NCBI GenBank assembly: GCA_963932465.1
Contig: OZ010789.1
Location: 597,523,068 to 597,587,067, forward strand
Source: Maratus speciosus
Taxonomy: Eukaryota; Arthropoda; Arachnida; Araneae; Salticidae
Length of the DNA: 64,000 nt
Reading direction: 5' to 3'
Of the stretch, positions 45,290 to 56,349 are shown piece by piece; the first letter of the stretch is position 1; every line of letters begins with the position of its first letter. Below the pieces are notes generated by a model. That model was not told the origin of the DNA. It ran no database searches and saw only the letters and a list, made by a program, of their open reading frames with translations. The position numbers were made by a program, and so were the translations under genes.

Positions 45290-45626
45290 GGCACAGATGT
45301 CACATACGCACCACGTTGGCGCGATTTTTTTCTGACGCTAATTTGGCGAAAACCTCGTTTTCGAATACCAGTTACATATATATTTTTAAAAAGGGAATAA
45401 CAATAAATAAAAAAAGTTTAATAATAACTATAGAACAAAATAATTTACATAATTTAAAAAAAGAAAACAAAAGTAAATAAACAATTTATTAATAAATAAA
45501 CAACAACATCTAGGTTACTATCAAGCAAAATAACGAAACTTTGGCGCCAGTTAAGTACCCCGGTGCCTATATGACATTGGCGTCAGAAAAAATCGCGCCG
45601 ACGTGGTGCGCATGTGCCTTCTGTGC
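45290..45626. repeat. MITE, family C, copy 4
   Basis: GGCACAGATGTCACATACGC at the left and GTGCCTTCTGTGC at the right, with GGCGCGATTTTTTTCTGACG as inner layer. Mirrored by copy 5 in the right arm. Confidence 0.8.
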
Positions 45627-45793
45627 GTAAATGTCTTGTTTACACTAAATTAATTATTTAAATCTTTAAAAAATTGCTTGGGTACCTGAAACAATGAGTA
45701 GGTTACCAGAAAATATGCATGAAAAGTTTACTTCTCTCGCCAAACCCATTTTCTTTAACTATAAGACGCCTATTCTGGAAAAGTACAAATTTC

Positions 45794-45981
45794 GGTACTT
45801 GTTAGTTATCCCGTCGACCAAATTACTGTTGCCAAATTGTAAGATTAAATGACAATAATGGTTGATCGTAAATGTCACATTCACTTGACAACACGTGTTT
45901 ACGTCATCGAGTGATTTTAATTTCGACGTTTTATTTGTATTTTTATTAATGTTATACTAATTTATTTGTTCTTTAAAATAT
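45794..45981. repeat. MITE, family G, copy 3 (half)
   Basis: Starts GGTACTTGTTAGTTATCCCG, covers about two thirds of the element and is interrupted where repeat R begins. It forms the inner end of the left arm. Confidence 0.8.
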
Positions 45982-46002
45982 TTAAGTTATTTAGAATTAA
46001 TT

Positions 46003-46450
46003 GTCTGAGCAAAGCGAAGGCTAATACACAGCGTAATATTACTTTCCGCGCAAAAAACAGCTACGATGGATATTAAAATCTTTCATAAAACCTTTCGTCA
46101 AGCATAACTCAAAAAATATTTGTAGGATTTCGATTCTGATTGATCCAGAATGTACCTATGAGGGTAACCTACTGAATGCACCTTCTATGAAAAATAAGTT
46201 CCGATTCGTTTAAAAATTATAATAAAAAAACTGATAAAAAAGCAAAATTTATCTACATACGTCACGGAAATTTATTGTATGCCATTTTCACTGGCTGGAT
46301 GTTTTCGTAGAAAACCGAATTAAAGCACATGGACCAAAGAAAATATGCACGCACTAATATTAAAGTGCAATAAAACATATTTAAATTTAATCAAACAGGA
46401 AAAGAAATCTCAATTTTTTTTTCTATTTCAAAGAAAAAAGGCCATATTAT
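46003..46450 (-). repeat. Dispersed repeat R, copy 3 (minus strand)
   Basis: Begins with GTCTGAGCAAAGCGAAGGC, the complement of the right end of the other copies, and runs to the GAAAAGAAATCTC word equivalent to 5035-5045 in copy 1. It sits between the family G half-copy and the full family G copy, so it inserted into, or replaced, the centre of the palindrome. Confidence 0.8.
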
Positions 46451-46654
46451 ATAGATTATTAGCCATAATAACTTAGGGTTTCAGATTTTACGATAATCTA
46501 TCCAATAGCATTTTTAATCGCCAAAAACAACATTTATATTTTGCGTGTAAAAATTCGAATCAGGTATTTGATGTTTAAATAAAGAATTTTGATTTGTGTT
46601 ATCATTTATTCTTAATTAATTTTTTTTTCTTTTTAGTATTTCAAGTGAAATTTT

Positions 46655-46939
46655 GGTACTTGTTAGTTATCTCGTCGACCAATTTTGCCAAATTATATAA
46701 ATCGCAAAACCACCCGCCAAATTATACAAATTGACATGATTTTTATTTTAAATAACGAATGAACAAATATAATTAGTATAAAATTAATAAAAATACAAAT
46801 AAAACGTCGAAATAAAAATCACTTGATGACGTAAACACGTGTTGTCAAGTGAATGTGACATTTACGATCAACCATTATTGGCATTCAATCTTACAATTTG
46901 GCGACAGTAATTTGGTCGACAGGATAACTAACAAGTACC
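46655..46939. repeat. MITE, family G, copy 4
   Basis: Complete copy with ends GGTACTTGTTAGTTATCTCG and GATAACTAACAAGTACC. It lies at the inner end of the right arm. The frame at 46849-47076 starts within it by chance. Confidence 0.85.
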
Positions 46940-47107
46940 GAAATTTGTACTTTTCCAGAATAGGCGTCTTATTCGTAAAGAAAATGTCTTTGGCGAGAGA
47001 AGTAAACTTTTCATGCATATTTTCTTGCAACCTACTCATTGTTTCATGTACCCAACAATTTTTTTTAAAGATTTAAGCAATTCATTTAGTGTACACAAGA
47101 CATTTAC

Positions 47108-47448
47108 GCACAGATGTCATATACGCGCTATGTTGACGCGATTTGTTTCTGACGACAATGTCATATACGCACCGGGGTACTCAACTAGCGCCAAAGTGTC
47201 ATTATTTTGCTTAATATGGTAACCTAGATGTTGTTGTTTATTAATTAATAATTTGTTTATTAACTTTTATTTTCTTTTTTTAAATTATATAAATTGTTCT
47301 GTTCTATAGTTATTAATTAAACATTTTTTATTTATTGTTATTCCCTTTTTAAAAACATATATGTAACTGGTATTCGAAAACGAGGTTTTCGCCAAATTGG
47401 CGTCAGAAAAAACATCGCGCCAACATGGTGCGTATATGACATCTGTGC
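47108..47448. repeat. MITE, family C, copy 5
   Basis: GCACAGATGTCATATACGC to ATATGACATCTGTGC; mirrors copy 4. Confidence 0.85.
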
Positions 47449-48085
47449 AAAAAAAATTTATATTTATTTTTAAAAAAAAAAATGCATAAACGTTCATCGG
47501 GTTTGTAATAAATTGTCAGGTTTGTATCTTTTTGTAACAAATCTCACTTAATGAAGCCAAAACTGCACAAAACTTAAAAAACGCCAAGGCAATGTGATGT
47601 TGTTAAAGTAAAGTGAAATTAGTTAAAAGCGTATATTTTAAATCAAGTGAATGAAAGGTTTATATTTTAAATGAAATGAATGCAAGATGAATATGGTATG
47701 GAAAAAATATTGGCAATTTATTACCTGTGCTTGACAAACGTAAAACTATCAATATAGCAATTGGTAAACTTACTATGCAAAATGAAACAATTATGTTATA
47801 ACCACACTTTGTGCAAGATTAATGGCCAATAATTCGTATTCAGATACACAAGCAAGGTTGACATCAAACAAGAGCAATACTAACAGCAACATTGTTATAA
47901 CTGTATTGCAGTTATAAAAGTTAAGTAATGATGGCTTTAAACACGCAAGCCACACAAGCAGTTTTTTACATATGTTTCGAGTGAAGCTCGATCATCAAGG
48001 TGCTAATTATTCATACAAGCAACCGTTATATAAACGAAAGTTAAACATTTTAATGTAAAAATATGAAATCCCGCATTCCCACAGC

Positions 48086-48650
48086 CATGTCAATTTTCAT
48101 GTTTATATTCCTAACAATTCCATGTACTTCGTTACTTAGATCATCTTTAGATCTTTTTCCGCTTTGTTTAGTCTATCGATTTTTTAGAATTCGTTCTACA
48201 ACGAGCATTTACATCTTATAAATTACTATCATGCCGAAGTTCTAGTTTCTAACCCCAACAGTATCCCAAAAATTTCAGTATTCCAAATAAATCATAGTTT
48301 AGAACCATTCTAGAATTTTTTATGTTTATCCGTCAAATTGCGAGCGTTCATTACGAGTATTTACGTCTTAAAAGTAACTACCGCTCCAAATTTAAAGTTT
48401 CTAACCCAATCAATATTGCAAAAATCACAATTTTAGAACTTTTTTGCTCCTGCAGCGATGTAGGTTCTTGCACTGACATAAAATACAGTCTTTTTTTCGG
48501 AGCAGAGATGGCCACCAACATTTTTTTTTAAGTTGGCCAGAGATAACACCTCACAAACGTACAATCATTAATAATATTATACACTTTATAATATTATAAC
48601 GCTGTATAATATTAGCATTAGATGTACAGATACAAAAGCCATTTATATGT
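48086..48650 (+). repeat. Repeat S, copy 2
   Basis: See copy 1 at 36885. It starts abruptly at the outer end of the inverted-repeat structure and is followed by a Penelope-like fragment instead of the sequence after copy 1. Confidence 0.85.
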
Positions 48651-48922
48651 TTCATTTATATGTTCCTGCTAGATTCAGGACACTTGAAATACGGCTTAAA
48701 GAGCATAAACAGGCATTTAGATGTAGAAATTTGAATTCAAAGATCGTTCAGCATACTATTGCAACCGACCATTTTCCAGATTTTAATAAAGCTTTTGTGA
48801 TCCGATCCGGCTGCAACAATTACGCAGGGAGAGTGTTTTTAGAGGCCTGGCATACTAAAACCGAGGATTTAGCGATTAACGAAGCTACATCTGTGCCGGC
48901 CGAGTATTCTATTTTATTTTAA
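48651..48922 (+). pseudogene. Penelope-like element, GIY-YIG endonuclease C-terminal fragment
   Basis: The 3' part of a 91-codon frame reads TLEIRLKEHKQAFRCRNLNS, then HTIATDHFPDF, then VFLEAWHTKTEDLAINEA, ending PAEYSILF. The R-x-x-E-H-K block, the later D-H and the L-E-A-W motif carrying the metal-binding Glu are the C-terminal half of the GIY-YIG nuclease that follows the reverse transcriptase in Penelope-like retroelements. The GIY and YIG strands and the whole RT are missing. A second, independent Penelope-like fragment lies at 60601-63330. The stop at 48920-48922 appears to be the genuine C-terminus. Confidence 0.8.
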
Positions 48923-49013
48923 CTGTAACCTGAAATTGATGACTTTCTGTTGTGTTTTTCTTGTAACTGTTGACAGTATTGACTTAACGTTTATAATTGG
49001 CGGAGGAGGGATC

Positions 49014-49030
49014 GTGATGATCCGAAACGT
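49014..49030 (+). ncRNA. Possible hammerhead remnant after the Penelope-like fragment
   Basis: GTGATGA, TCC, GAAACGT lies 92 bp after the GIY-YIG stop, where Penelope-like elements are known to carry hammerhead motifs. The first core base is G, not C, and stem II is nearly absent (the word can alternatively pair GGATC with GATCC), so this is a weak call. Confidence 0.3.
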
Positions 49031-49149
49031 CCCAATTTTAATATGTTTTTAGTGTTTTTATGTAATAATTTTAATTGTTTTATGTATTGTCTGTGATTTT
49101 AATGTAAATATTTTAAAGATGGATTTCAGACGTAATATTTTTGCTTATA

Positions 49150-49245
49150 TTATTTAAGAGTTGGTAATCGAAAAAATGCCCGCTAAATAGAGGTGTCCAC
49201 TAGTCCACTAATCGGGTATGTCCGTTATGGAGGTTTTACTGCATA
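49150..49245 (+). mobile_element. Half copy of the CAGTAAAACCTC-type MITE
   Basis: Matches the right half of the second unit at 40508-40580, ending GTCCGTTATGGAGGTTTTAC, with a small internal duplication of GTCCACTA. Confidence 0.8.
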
Positions 49246-49992
49246 ATAATATCATCCTTTACAAGAAAATTGCATGCTGTAGGATAGACAGACAGACATC
49301 CAGAGAAAGATTACCTAAAGGAGAAATGGACACTCATGCCTTTTCTTTTAATCATCCACAATCGTTTCTAAATTTCGTTATACGAGTATTAAAAAAATCT
49401 GTTAATTTCCAGTCGATAGACTGACAACTATCTTTTAGCCTGAGTTTTTCGCCTGTTGTATGTCATACAGCAGGCCAGATTTTATACAAAAGGCTAAAAA
49501 TGGTCACCGTGGCACGGAATACTGTATTATTATTTGTTTCCCCACCAAAACTGGTTGCCACGGGTTGTTGCAAGGTTTGTGATCACGTGTTTGAAACTGA
49601 TCTATTCAATATTACCGCGTGCGTATTTTTTTATTTGCTCCATGTGTTCAAACCTGTTATCTACGAAAACATCAGCGAGTGAAAGTGACGCACACGAAAT
49701 TTCTGTGACATATGCAGATAAATTGTGTTTTTTATCAGTTTTTTTTTTAATATAATTTTTAAACGGTTTGGAACCTATTTTTCATAGTGGGTGCATTCAG
49801 TAGGTGGCCCTCGTAGGTACTTTCTGGTGCAATCAGAAACGAAATCCGATAAATATTTTGTGAGCTATGCTTGACGAAAGGTTTTTATTAGGCTTTTTTT
49901 TTAGTAGGACATGGCGTTAATATCCATCGTAGCTGTAACGTGTCTGGACAGTAACATTTCGCTGAGTATTAGCCTTCGCTTCGCTCAGACAA
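49246..49992 (+). repeat. Dispersed repeat R, copy 4 (uninterrupted)
   Basis: Continuous through the sites at which copy 2 was invaded by the Helitron relative (49742) and the minus-strand Helitron (about 49970). Its first ~200 bp (ATCATCCTTTACAAGAAAAT and following) are shared only with 40581-40690. The right end is CTTCGCTTCGCTCAGACAAC, as in copy 1. The frames at 49500-49682 and 49534-49755 are not conserved. Confidence 0.85.
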
Positions 49993-50801
49993 CTAATTAT
50001 GACAATCTTGTAATTTGTTTCATACAGAAAAAAGTTATAAAACTATACCGAGAAAATATAATTGATAACAACTACAGTATTAAAAAAATATACTGGATTT
50101 TAAATTTTATATATTAAAACATTTCTCTAAATAATTTTGCCAATTATAAAAAAAAAATCTTTATACATTAGTTTTTTCTAGAAATGTTTTAGCATAACTG
50201 AAGAGCGCTTATGACCTAAATTTTCCTCTATTTATCTCCATTTCTCACCAAAATCTCTTAAACCGTTTGAATAGGTACGAAAGTTAAATATTGTTTTACC
50301 ACATTTATCATTTAAAAAATAAAATGTAGTTATTTTATTACATTTTACAAGGTTTTGTAACATAATTACAATCCATTCTTAGTTCTAGAAAATATTTCTT
50401 ATTTTTTATTTGGGTTATATCAATGTGAAAATGTAAGAAAAATTAAATAACTTGTCTTTTTTTTTGTATTTTATGAAATAACCATTTGGTAGAAATTATG
50501 TAATACAAAAGAATATTTAGCAAAGTGTTTTAGAAATAGAAATACTTGAAAAATTATTTTAATAAAAATAAATATATTTAAATGAAAATCTCCCTTGTGA
50601 CATTTAATCTACTATACTCAATGCCCAAATTTATTTGAAGAAATTGGAAACTCATTTAGTAATTAATTTGTTTATCCTAGAGTGTTTGACAGAATACAAG
50701 CAATTTTAACTCACTCAGTTGTAGATTTTGTAGTCTTTCTAACACGATGTTTCTGAAACAAACACTATTAATTCATTCAAATGTTTATCTTTTTTTACAT
50801 T
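49993..50801. other. Intergenic, nothing recognised
   Basis: Very AT-rich, with no supported feature. Confidence 0.5.
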
Positions 50802-51752
50802 GGGTAGGGGAGTACACAGTGGGACATGGTGCACAGTGAGACAGCAGCCACTTTGACATATATTTGTAACTTTTTCTTCAAGCTGAACCACACACATAAC
50901 GGCCTCGTCTTATGCAACACGTGGATGTAGTTTCGGCACTTCAGTAACTCTTCAGACAAAATAGTAAATAATTCCTCATTTTAGAGTGCTTAAAGTTACA
51001 TAAACGTCTAATTTAGAGTTGATTTACTTCAATATGACATATATTTACTTAACCAAACCTAGCTATATCTAATAATACATTGTTTCGGCAAAACGACATA
51101 AACTTTTTAAAGCTATGAAATTATTGTAACAGATGTGGCATCCATTTTGTTACAACATGAGGAAAGTACAGAGTGAGACACACAGTTATGGTACACAGTG
51201 AGACGTGTCTTATTGTGTACCTACTATGTGGTTCTGATGTTAAAAAAGTTATTTATTTATATAAGTAGGTTTTCTTTTCCCTCTCTCTTTCTCTCTCTGT
51301 GTATGGGCGTACGATGGCTGGGGAAATTTACTAAACGTAAGAGGCTGAAAATTTGCATGAAGGTAGCACAAGGTCTGCCATTGTCCACCCAAGGCTCATA
51401 TTTTTAATATTTTGAAAATCTAGAAATATTAATTAGAAATCATAAACTGCAGAAAATTATTGATAGAGTGTAAAAATGTATGATTTAGGAAAATATATAC
51501 ACTGTGTCACTGTGTACTACTTGTGGTACACAGTGAGACAGTTTTCGATACTCCGTTATGCTGCTTCTGTGTTTTTATAAATAACTTTTTAAAACCATTT
51601 ATACATTAATGTGTAGCGCATTTGTGTAGCTTAAAGATGTAGCAAATTTTTTTTTCAAAAACAATGATCAAAATGATTTAAAAAAATCGTCGCCATTCGT
51701 TAAGTAATAATAATTTTCGTCTCACTGTGTACTACCCCCTCCCCCCCCCCTA
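50802..51752. mobile_element. DNA transposon derivative with GTACACAGTGAGAC ends
   Basis: The left end GGGTAGGGGAGTACACAGTG then GGAC faces the right end, which on the minus strand reads TAGGGG(G)n, AGGGGGTAGTACACAGTGAG, AC. The motif GTACACAGTGAGAC or its complement recurs internally (near 50830, 51168, 51190, 51215, 51510, 51527), an arrangement typical of subterminal transposase-binding repeats. A short forward stretch (FTKRKRLKICMKVAQGLPLS, 51325-51385) is reminiscent of the N-terminal HTH of pogo-type transposases. Size about 950 bp, non-autonomous. The layout is closely parallel to 31271-32580. Confidence 0.75.
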
Positions 51753-52484
51753 TACAACTTTTATGCATCACATTAAAATACCTACAAAAACACGCACGCT
51801 TATTTAAAACCATAAATAGGGGAAATCTTTGATCGTTTTAACAATTTATTTTGAAGAAGTTTTTTTTTAAATTATCCATAGAAAGCCTAATTTCCTCATT
51901 GCACTTTAAGATTATCTTATATTTCGTTAAACAATATTAGTGTATGGTTAGACCTTTGATAATTAATTTGTCTATATTAAAAAAAATCAACTATGCAATA
52001 ATTTTTACAGTCGTGTTTTTCAGTAGGACATTTTTTAATGTAAAAATTAATTCATACAGTCTTCAATCTATATTTTAATTTTCAAATTCATTTTTGCAAT
52101 TAAATTGTTTGGTTGGGTACATTCAAGGATACAGATATGATGTCCAAATATAATTCCAAAAATGGGTATTACCATTCGAAAAAAAAATAGTAACACTTTT
52201 TGATATGTAGACAGCATTCATTTTATAAATTGCATTCACATACAAAAAACTAAATTTCTACCAGATCTAATGACACTTTTTGTGAATTTATTATAAACGT
52301 TTCTCAAAGCGGCATTCTCAGAAATGCTTTCTTTAATTGAGGGATACATTCCTGGCAGCAGTGCTACCGGTATATATCCGAGAATTGAACAAATTTTCAT
52401 TCTTTTTTTCCGTTCTAGGTCAGGAAATTTTCGGAATTTGAAAAGGAGTTTTTTAAGAAATGCGTTATTCGTTCTTCCGTGGGT
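51753..52484. other. Intergenic, nothing recognised
   Basis: No supported gene. The stretch 52380-52484 may be the body of the tRNA-derived repeat that follows on the minus strand. Confidence 0.45.
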
Positions 52485-52553
52485 CCACTTCGATTTGAAC
52501 CTGGGACCGCGCGTTTCGAATCGAGCATCATAACCACTCGGCCAGCGGGCAAT
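52485..52553 (-). pseudogene. tRNA-derived sequence (SINE head or tRNA pseudogene)
   Basis: On the minus strand TGGCCGAGTGG (52534-52544) matches an RNA polymerase III A box, and GGTTCAAATC (52492-52501) a B box, with spacing of a normal tRNA. The 5' end reads GCCCGCTGGCC. The acceptor stem does not close with the sequence after the B box, so it is not a functional tRNA. The D-arm resembles Ser/Leu-type tRNAs, but no long variable arm is apparent. A SINE is likely; its body would extend towards 52360. Confidence 0.6.
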
Positions 52554-52781
52554 TGTTCGAGGACTAGTTTAAAATAAAGGTGCGGGTTTTCTTCAAATGG
52601 ATGATTGGTAAGGCTTGTAAAATTTCCTGTTCAGAATGCTCCGAAATTTGCAGGGACATTTCGTCATTATGAAATAATGGTTGGTGTTTTAATACTTATA
52701 GAAAAATGGGAAAAAATTATTACATATTAGACATATTTTTAATATGACATAATTTGATTGTTAGATGTAAAATATGAATAT

Positions 52782-52922
52782 TATAAACAATATAACATAC
52801 TTATAACTAATTAAAAGGTGACTCAAAATTTAATGTCACCTTTAATTTAATGTCAAATTTAATGTCACCATAATTATTTGAGTCACCTTTTAAGTAGTTA
52901 TAAGTACGTTATATTGTTTATT
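52782..52922. repeat. Palindromic MITE with 45-bp arms
   Basis: Arms 52782-52826 and 52877-52922 are complementary with few mismatches (ATAAACAATATAACATACTT against its mirror; AAAAGGTGACTCAAA against TTTGAGTCACCTTTT). The ~50-bp loop contains two further copies of AATTTAATGTCA. It is non-coding. Confidence 0.85.
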
Positions 52923-52924
52923 AA

Positions 52925-53743
52925 TAACAAGGTGAAAATTTCCTTCATGGCAGTAGTGTTTAATACAGTGTTTTGACTCTAATGAATATTATATTTTGAA
53001 ATAAATCCAAGAAAAATTTTTTGTTTTTTTGAGTAAAATCGAATTTTTTAGCTTCTTTGCACTACAATATATTTTTTAAATGGGTTCGTTTAAAATATAT
53101 TTTACATGCGAATATATTTTAGTACTCTGAAAAATAAATTGCGAATAAGTAAAAGAAGGAGAATATTGACACTTTTTAAAATTCGAAAGCATTAATTTTG
53201 TTTGATTGTTTTTAAATTCATTAGAAATTTTAATTTTCTGAATTTTTGGTTTCTCCTTTTAAAAATAAATACTAACTTCTGTTTTAATACAGCCAATGCG
53301 CATGCGTGCAAGGAATAAACGGAATTTCCCACTTTTTCTTAAGACTTCCGGGAAGAAATAACGGGAAAAGCATGTTTTCTAGGAGTGCGGAAATCATTTG
53401 TTGAAAATGACGAATAATTTATTAATGTATAAAGACGAATTTTTTCGACAGTGTGAGTATGTCGTTGCTTTTTTGGTACGGTACATACTCATATTTTTAA
53501 AATTTATTACTGAAGTTCGTCGCATTTGATATAGATTTGTATTCAAGTGTTTTTAAATCATTTGTTGAAAGTAGACAAAAAATATTCAGCAAGTACATCG
53601 CATCAAAACTTTAAAAGACCAGAAGCAATAAACCATTTCAAGATTATTTCAAAATCCGAAATTCTTTTCTCAGAAACGCTTAAATGACGTATTTATTTGA
53701 TTTTGTTGAGTTCCTTTAACTAGATACATTTGCGTAGCTTTAA
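52925..53743. other. Intergenic, nothing recognised
   Basis: No gene or repeat is recognised up to the Helitron start. Confidence 0.5.
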
Positions 53744-55990
53744 TCTATACTAATATTATAAAGAAGTAAAGTTTGTTTGTTTGTTAGAGGTAATCTCTGG
53801 AGCTACCGAACCGATTAAAAAAGTAATGGTATCAAAATGATGGTGTTAGTCCAACTTAGAACATAGTCTATATTTTATGTCGGTGCCACTACCCCAAAGC
53901 GGGTTCAGGAGCAAAAAACGTTCTAAAAATGCAATTTTTGAATTACGGAAGGGCCTAGAAATACGAAATTTGGAATATTAGTTATTAGATATAAAGGATT
54001 TCTAAGAACAGTTCTTGAACAATTCGAAATTCAAAAGGGGCAAAAATGAGCAAAAAGCGTTCTAAAAAACGTTCTAAATGGTGGTTTCTACACAATCTCG
54101 CGAAATATCAAACCGATTCAAAAAAATAATGGTGTCAAAATGAGGGTGACAATCCTTGCTCTAACATAGGCTATGTTTTATGTCGGTGCCACTACCCCAA
54201 ATTGTGCGCAGGAGCAAAAAACGTTCTAAAAATGTGATTTTTGAATTATGGAAGGACTTAGATTCATTGAATTTTGAATGGCATATGTTTATTAGATATA
54301 AATGATCTCTAAGAACATTTTTTTTTACATTTGAAATTTAAACAGGGTGAAAATGCGTGAAAAGCGTTCTAAAACCGTTCTAAATGCCGATTTGTAAGCA
54401 ATCTCAGGAAGAATCAAACTGATTTCAAAAGTAACGGCAGGAAATTGTTGCTGACAGCCTCTGCTCTAATATAGACGCTATTTCCTGTCGGTGTCACTAT
54501 CACCTGGAGGTTGCAGGAGCAAAAAACATTCTAAATTTCGATTTTTGTGATCGGTTGGGGCTAGCAACTTGAAATTAGGAAAGGTACCTATTTATTTAGA
54601 TATAAACGATCTTTAAGAACAGTTTCGGAACAATTGGAAATTTAAAAAAAGGGGGGTGAAAATGCGCGAAAAGCATTCTAAAAACGTTATAAATTGCGAT
54701 TTCTACTCAATCTCAGGATATATAAAGCTATTTCAAAAGTAATGGTTGCAAATTGATGGTAACAGTCCCTGCTCCAACATTGGCTATATTTTATGTTGCT
54801 GTCACTACCATCTGGCGGTTGCAAGAGCGAAACATGTTCTAATTTGCATTTTTTGCATAACTGAGGGTTTAACATTTTGAAATATGGCAAGATATTTACT
54901 TACAAGTTACAACTGCTTTCTAAAAACAGTCGAAAGAAAATTCCAAATTTAAAAGGATGAAGTGAGCGAAACGCGTTCTAAATTACAATTTTTATGCAAT
55001 CTTATCAAATACCAAACCGATATAAAAAATAATGATGACAAATTGTTGGTGATAGAACCTGCTCAATCATAAGCTATATTTTATGTCTGTGCCACTACCA
55101 CCAGAAGGTTTCAGGAGCAAAAAAACTTTCTAAATTGCGATTTCTGTGATATTGAAGTGGCTAGAAACTTTAAATATGACATGGTAGTTACTTATAAAAT
55201 ATAAATACCCTAGAAGGACTGTCGAAAATAAATTCGAATTAAAAAGGGGTGAAGTGAAGGGGAGGTGCGAAAAATGCTCTAAAAAAGTCCTAAATCACGA
55301 TTTCCATACAATTTCAGGGAATATAAACTGATTATAAAAGTCATAGTTGCGAATCATTGGTAACAGTCTTTGATCCTACACAGGCTATATTTTATGCCGA
55401 TGATTCTACTACCTGAGGTTCACAGGAACCACAAACGTTTTAAAAAAGGCCTTTAAAAGCTTTCTAAATTAAGTTTCTGTTGAATATTAGGAAATAACAA
55501 ACTGATTTAAAAATTAATGTTGGCAAATTAATGGTGACAGTTGCCTTTTCCACATAGCCTTTATGTTGAGAGAGGTGGTAGGACTTCGAATTTGACATGA
55601 TAGTTAATTTTAAGATGTAAGAAGATGGTTTCTAAAAAATTCAAAACTTCAAATGAATACTGAAATAAGCGTATTAATTGAGCATAAAAGTTTCAAAATA
55701 TTTTCTAAATTATTATTAATTTAGTTTTATTTCGTTTTATTAATTTAAGTCTCATTTCTGCATAATGGAGCGTAATAATGATGTTTAGTCAAACGGTGTT
55801 TTAAATATTATTTTTTGATTTATTCCTAAAAGTAATAAGTACCTTTTAATAAAAAAAACCTTTTAATAAAATAAAATATTACCTTTTAATAAAATAAAAT
55901 TTAGTTAGTAGATTTTAATAAAAATTAGACATATAAATATCCCTTGGCATATTTCAAATATTACGCGAGCAAAGTCGAGGGGTTTGCTAG
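53744..55990 (+). mobile_element. Helitron, non-autonomous, with ~300-bp internal tandem repeats
   Basis: Starts TCTATACTAATATTATAAAG right after an A and ends GGGGTTTGCTAG right before a T: TC start, CTAG end and A/T target, as in Helitrons. A GTTTGTTTGTTTGTT run follows the 5' end. The interior consists of about six to seven decaying repeats of ~300 bp, marked by CCGATT(C/A)AAAAA(A/G)TAATGG-like words at 53811, 54113, 54419, 54727, 55017, 55328 and 55502. Each also contains TATATTTTATGTCGGTGCCA and GCAAAAAACGTTCTAAA variants. It encodes no Rep/helicase; small frames within it are by-products. Confidence 0.88.
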
Positions 55991-56349
55991 TGTCTTATAA
56001 AACATTCAAAAGCCTTTCATATCACTTGTAAATAATTAATTTCTGAAGTAGTGTTTCTATTTTTAAATTAAGTTATGCTTTTGATATCCGAATTAAAGTA
56101 ATTAATGAGTGAGATACACCATGGTATTTTACATTAAGTTGTTCATGGATGAAATGTAATTTCATAAAGTTTTTTTTTAATTAGAGGATTTATATACAAA
56201 CAATCTGGTGCAAAAAAATATATGCACCCAGAAAAAACCGGAAATCCGCGAATGAAACTCGGCTTGTGTATAGTGTTTGAGTAGATGAACAAATGATTAC
56301 AAATTCAGAAAAAGAAATATTGATTGGTAGCCGTAAAGTGAATACAATT
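55991..56349. other. Short intergenic stretch
   Basis: Nothing recognised. The part adjacent to 56350 may be the 3' untranslated end of the Tc1 remnant, but no terminal inverted repeat was identified. Confidence 0.4.

Larger units (their letters stand above)
44636..48075. repeat. 3.4-kb inverted-repeat structure with ~1.15-kb arms
   Basis: Left arm 44636-45794 and right arm 46940-48075 are reverse complements through many landmarks, in order: GATCGAGCTTCACTCG (44730 / 47975), TATCTGAATACGAATTATTG (44870 / 47830), AACCTGACAATTTATTA (45220 / 47515), a family C MITE in each arm, CATGCATATTTTC (45710 / 47015), GGAAAAGTACAAATTTC (45775 / 46945). The middle holds family G copies in opposite states and a minus-strand copy of repeat R. 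It is non-coding. It could be a fold-back transposon or a palindromic duplication. Confidence 0.85.

Noticed and set aside
48990..49030. Confident hammerhead call after the first Penelope-like fragment
   Set aside because: Only GAAAC is exact, CTGATGA is changed at its first base and stem II is missing; kept only as a low-confidence feature.
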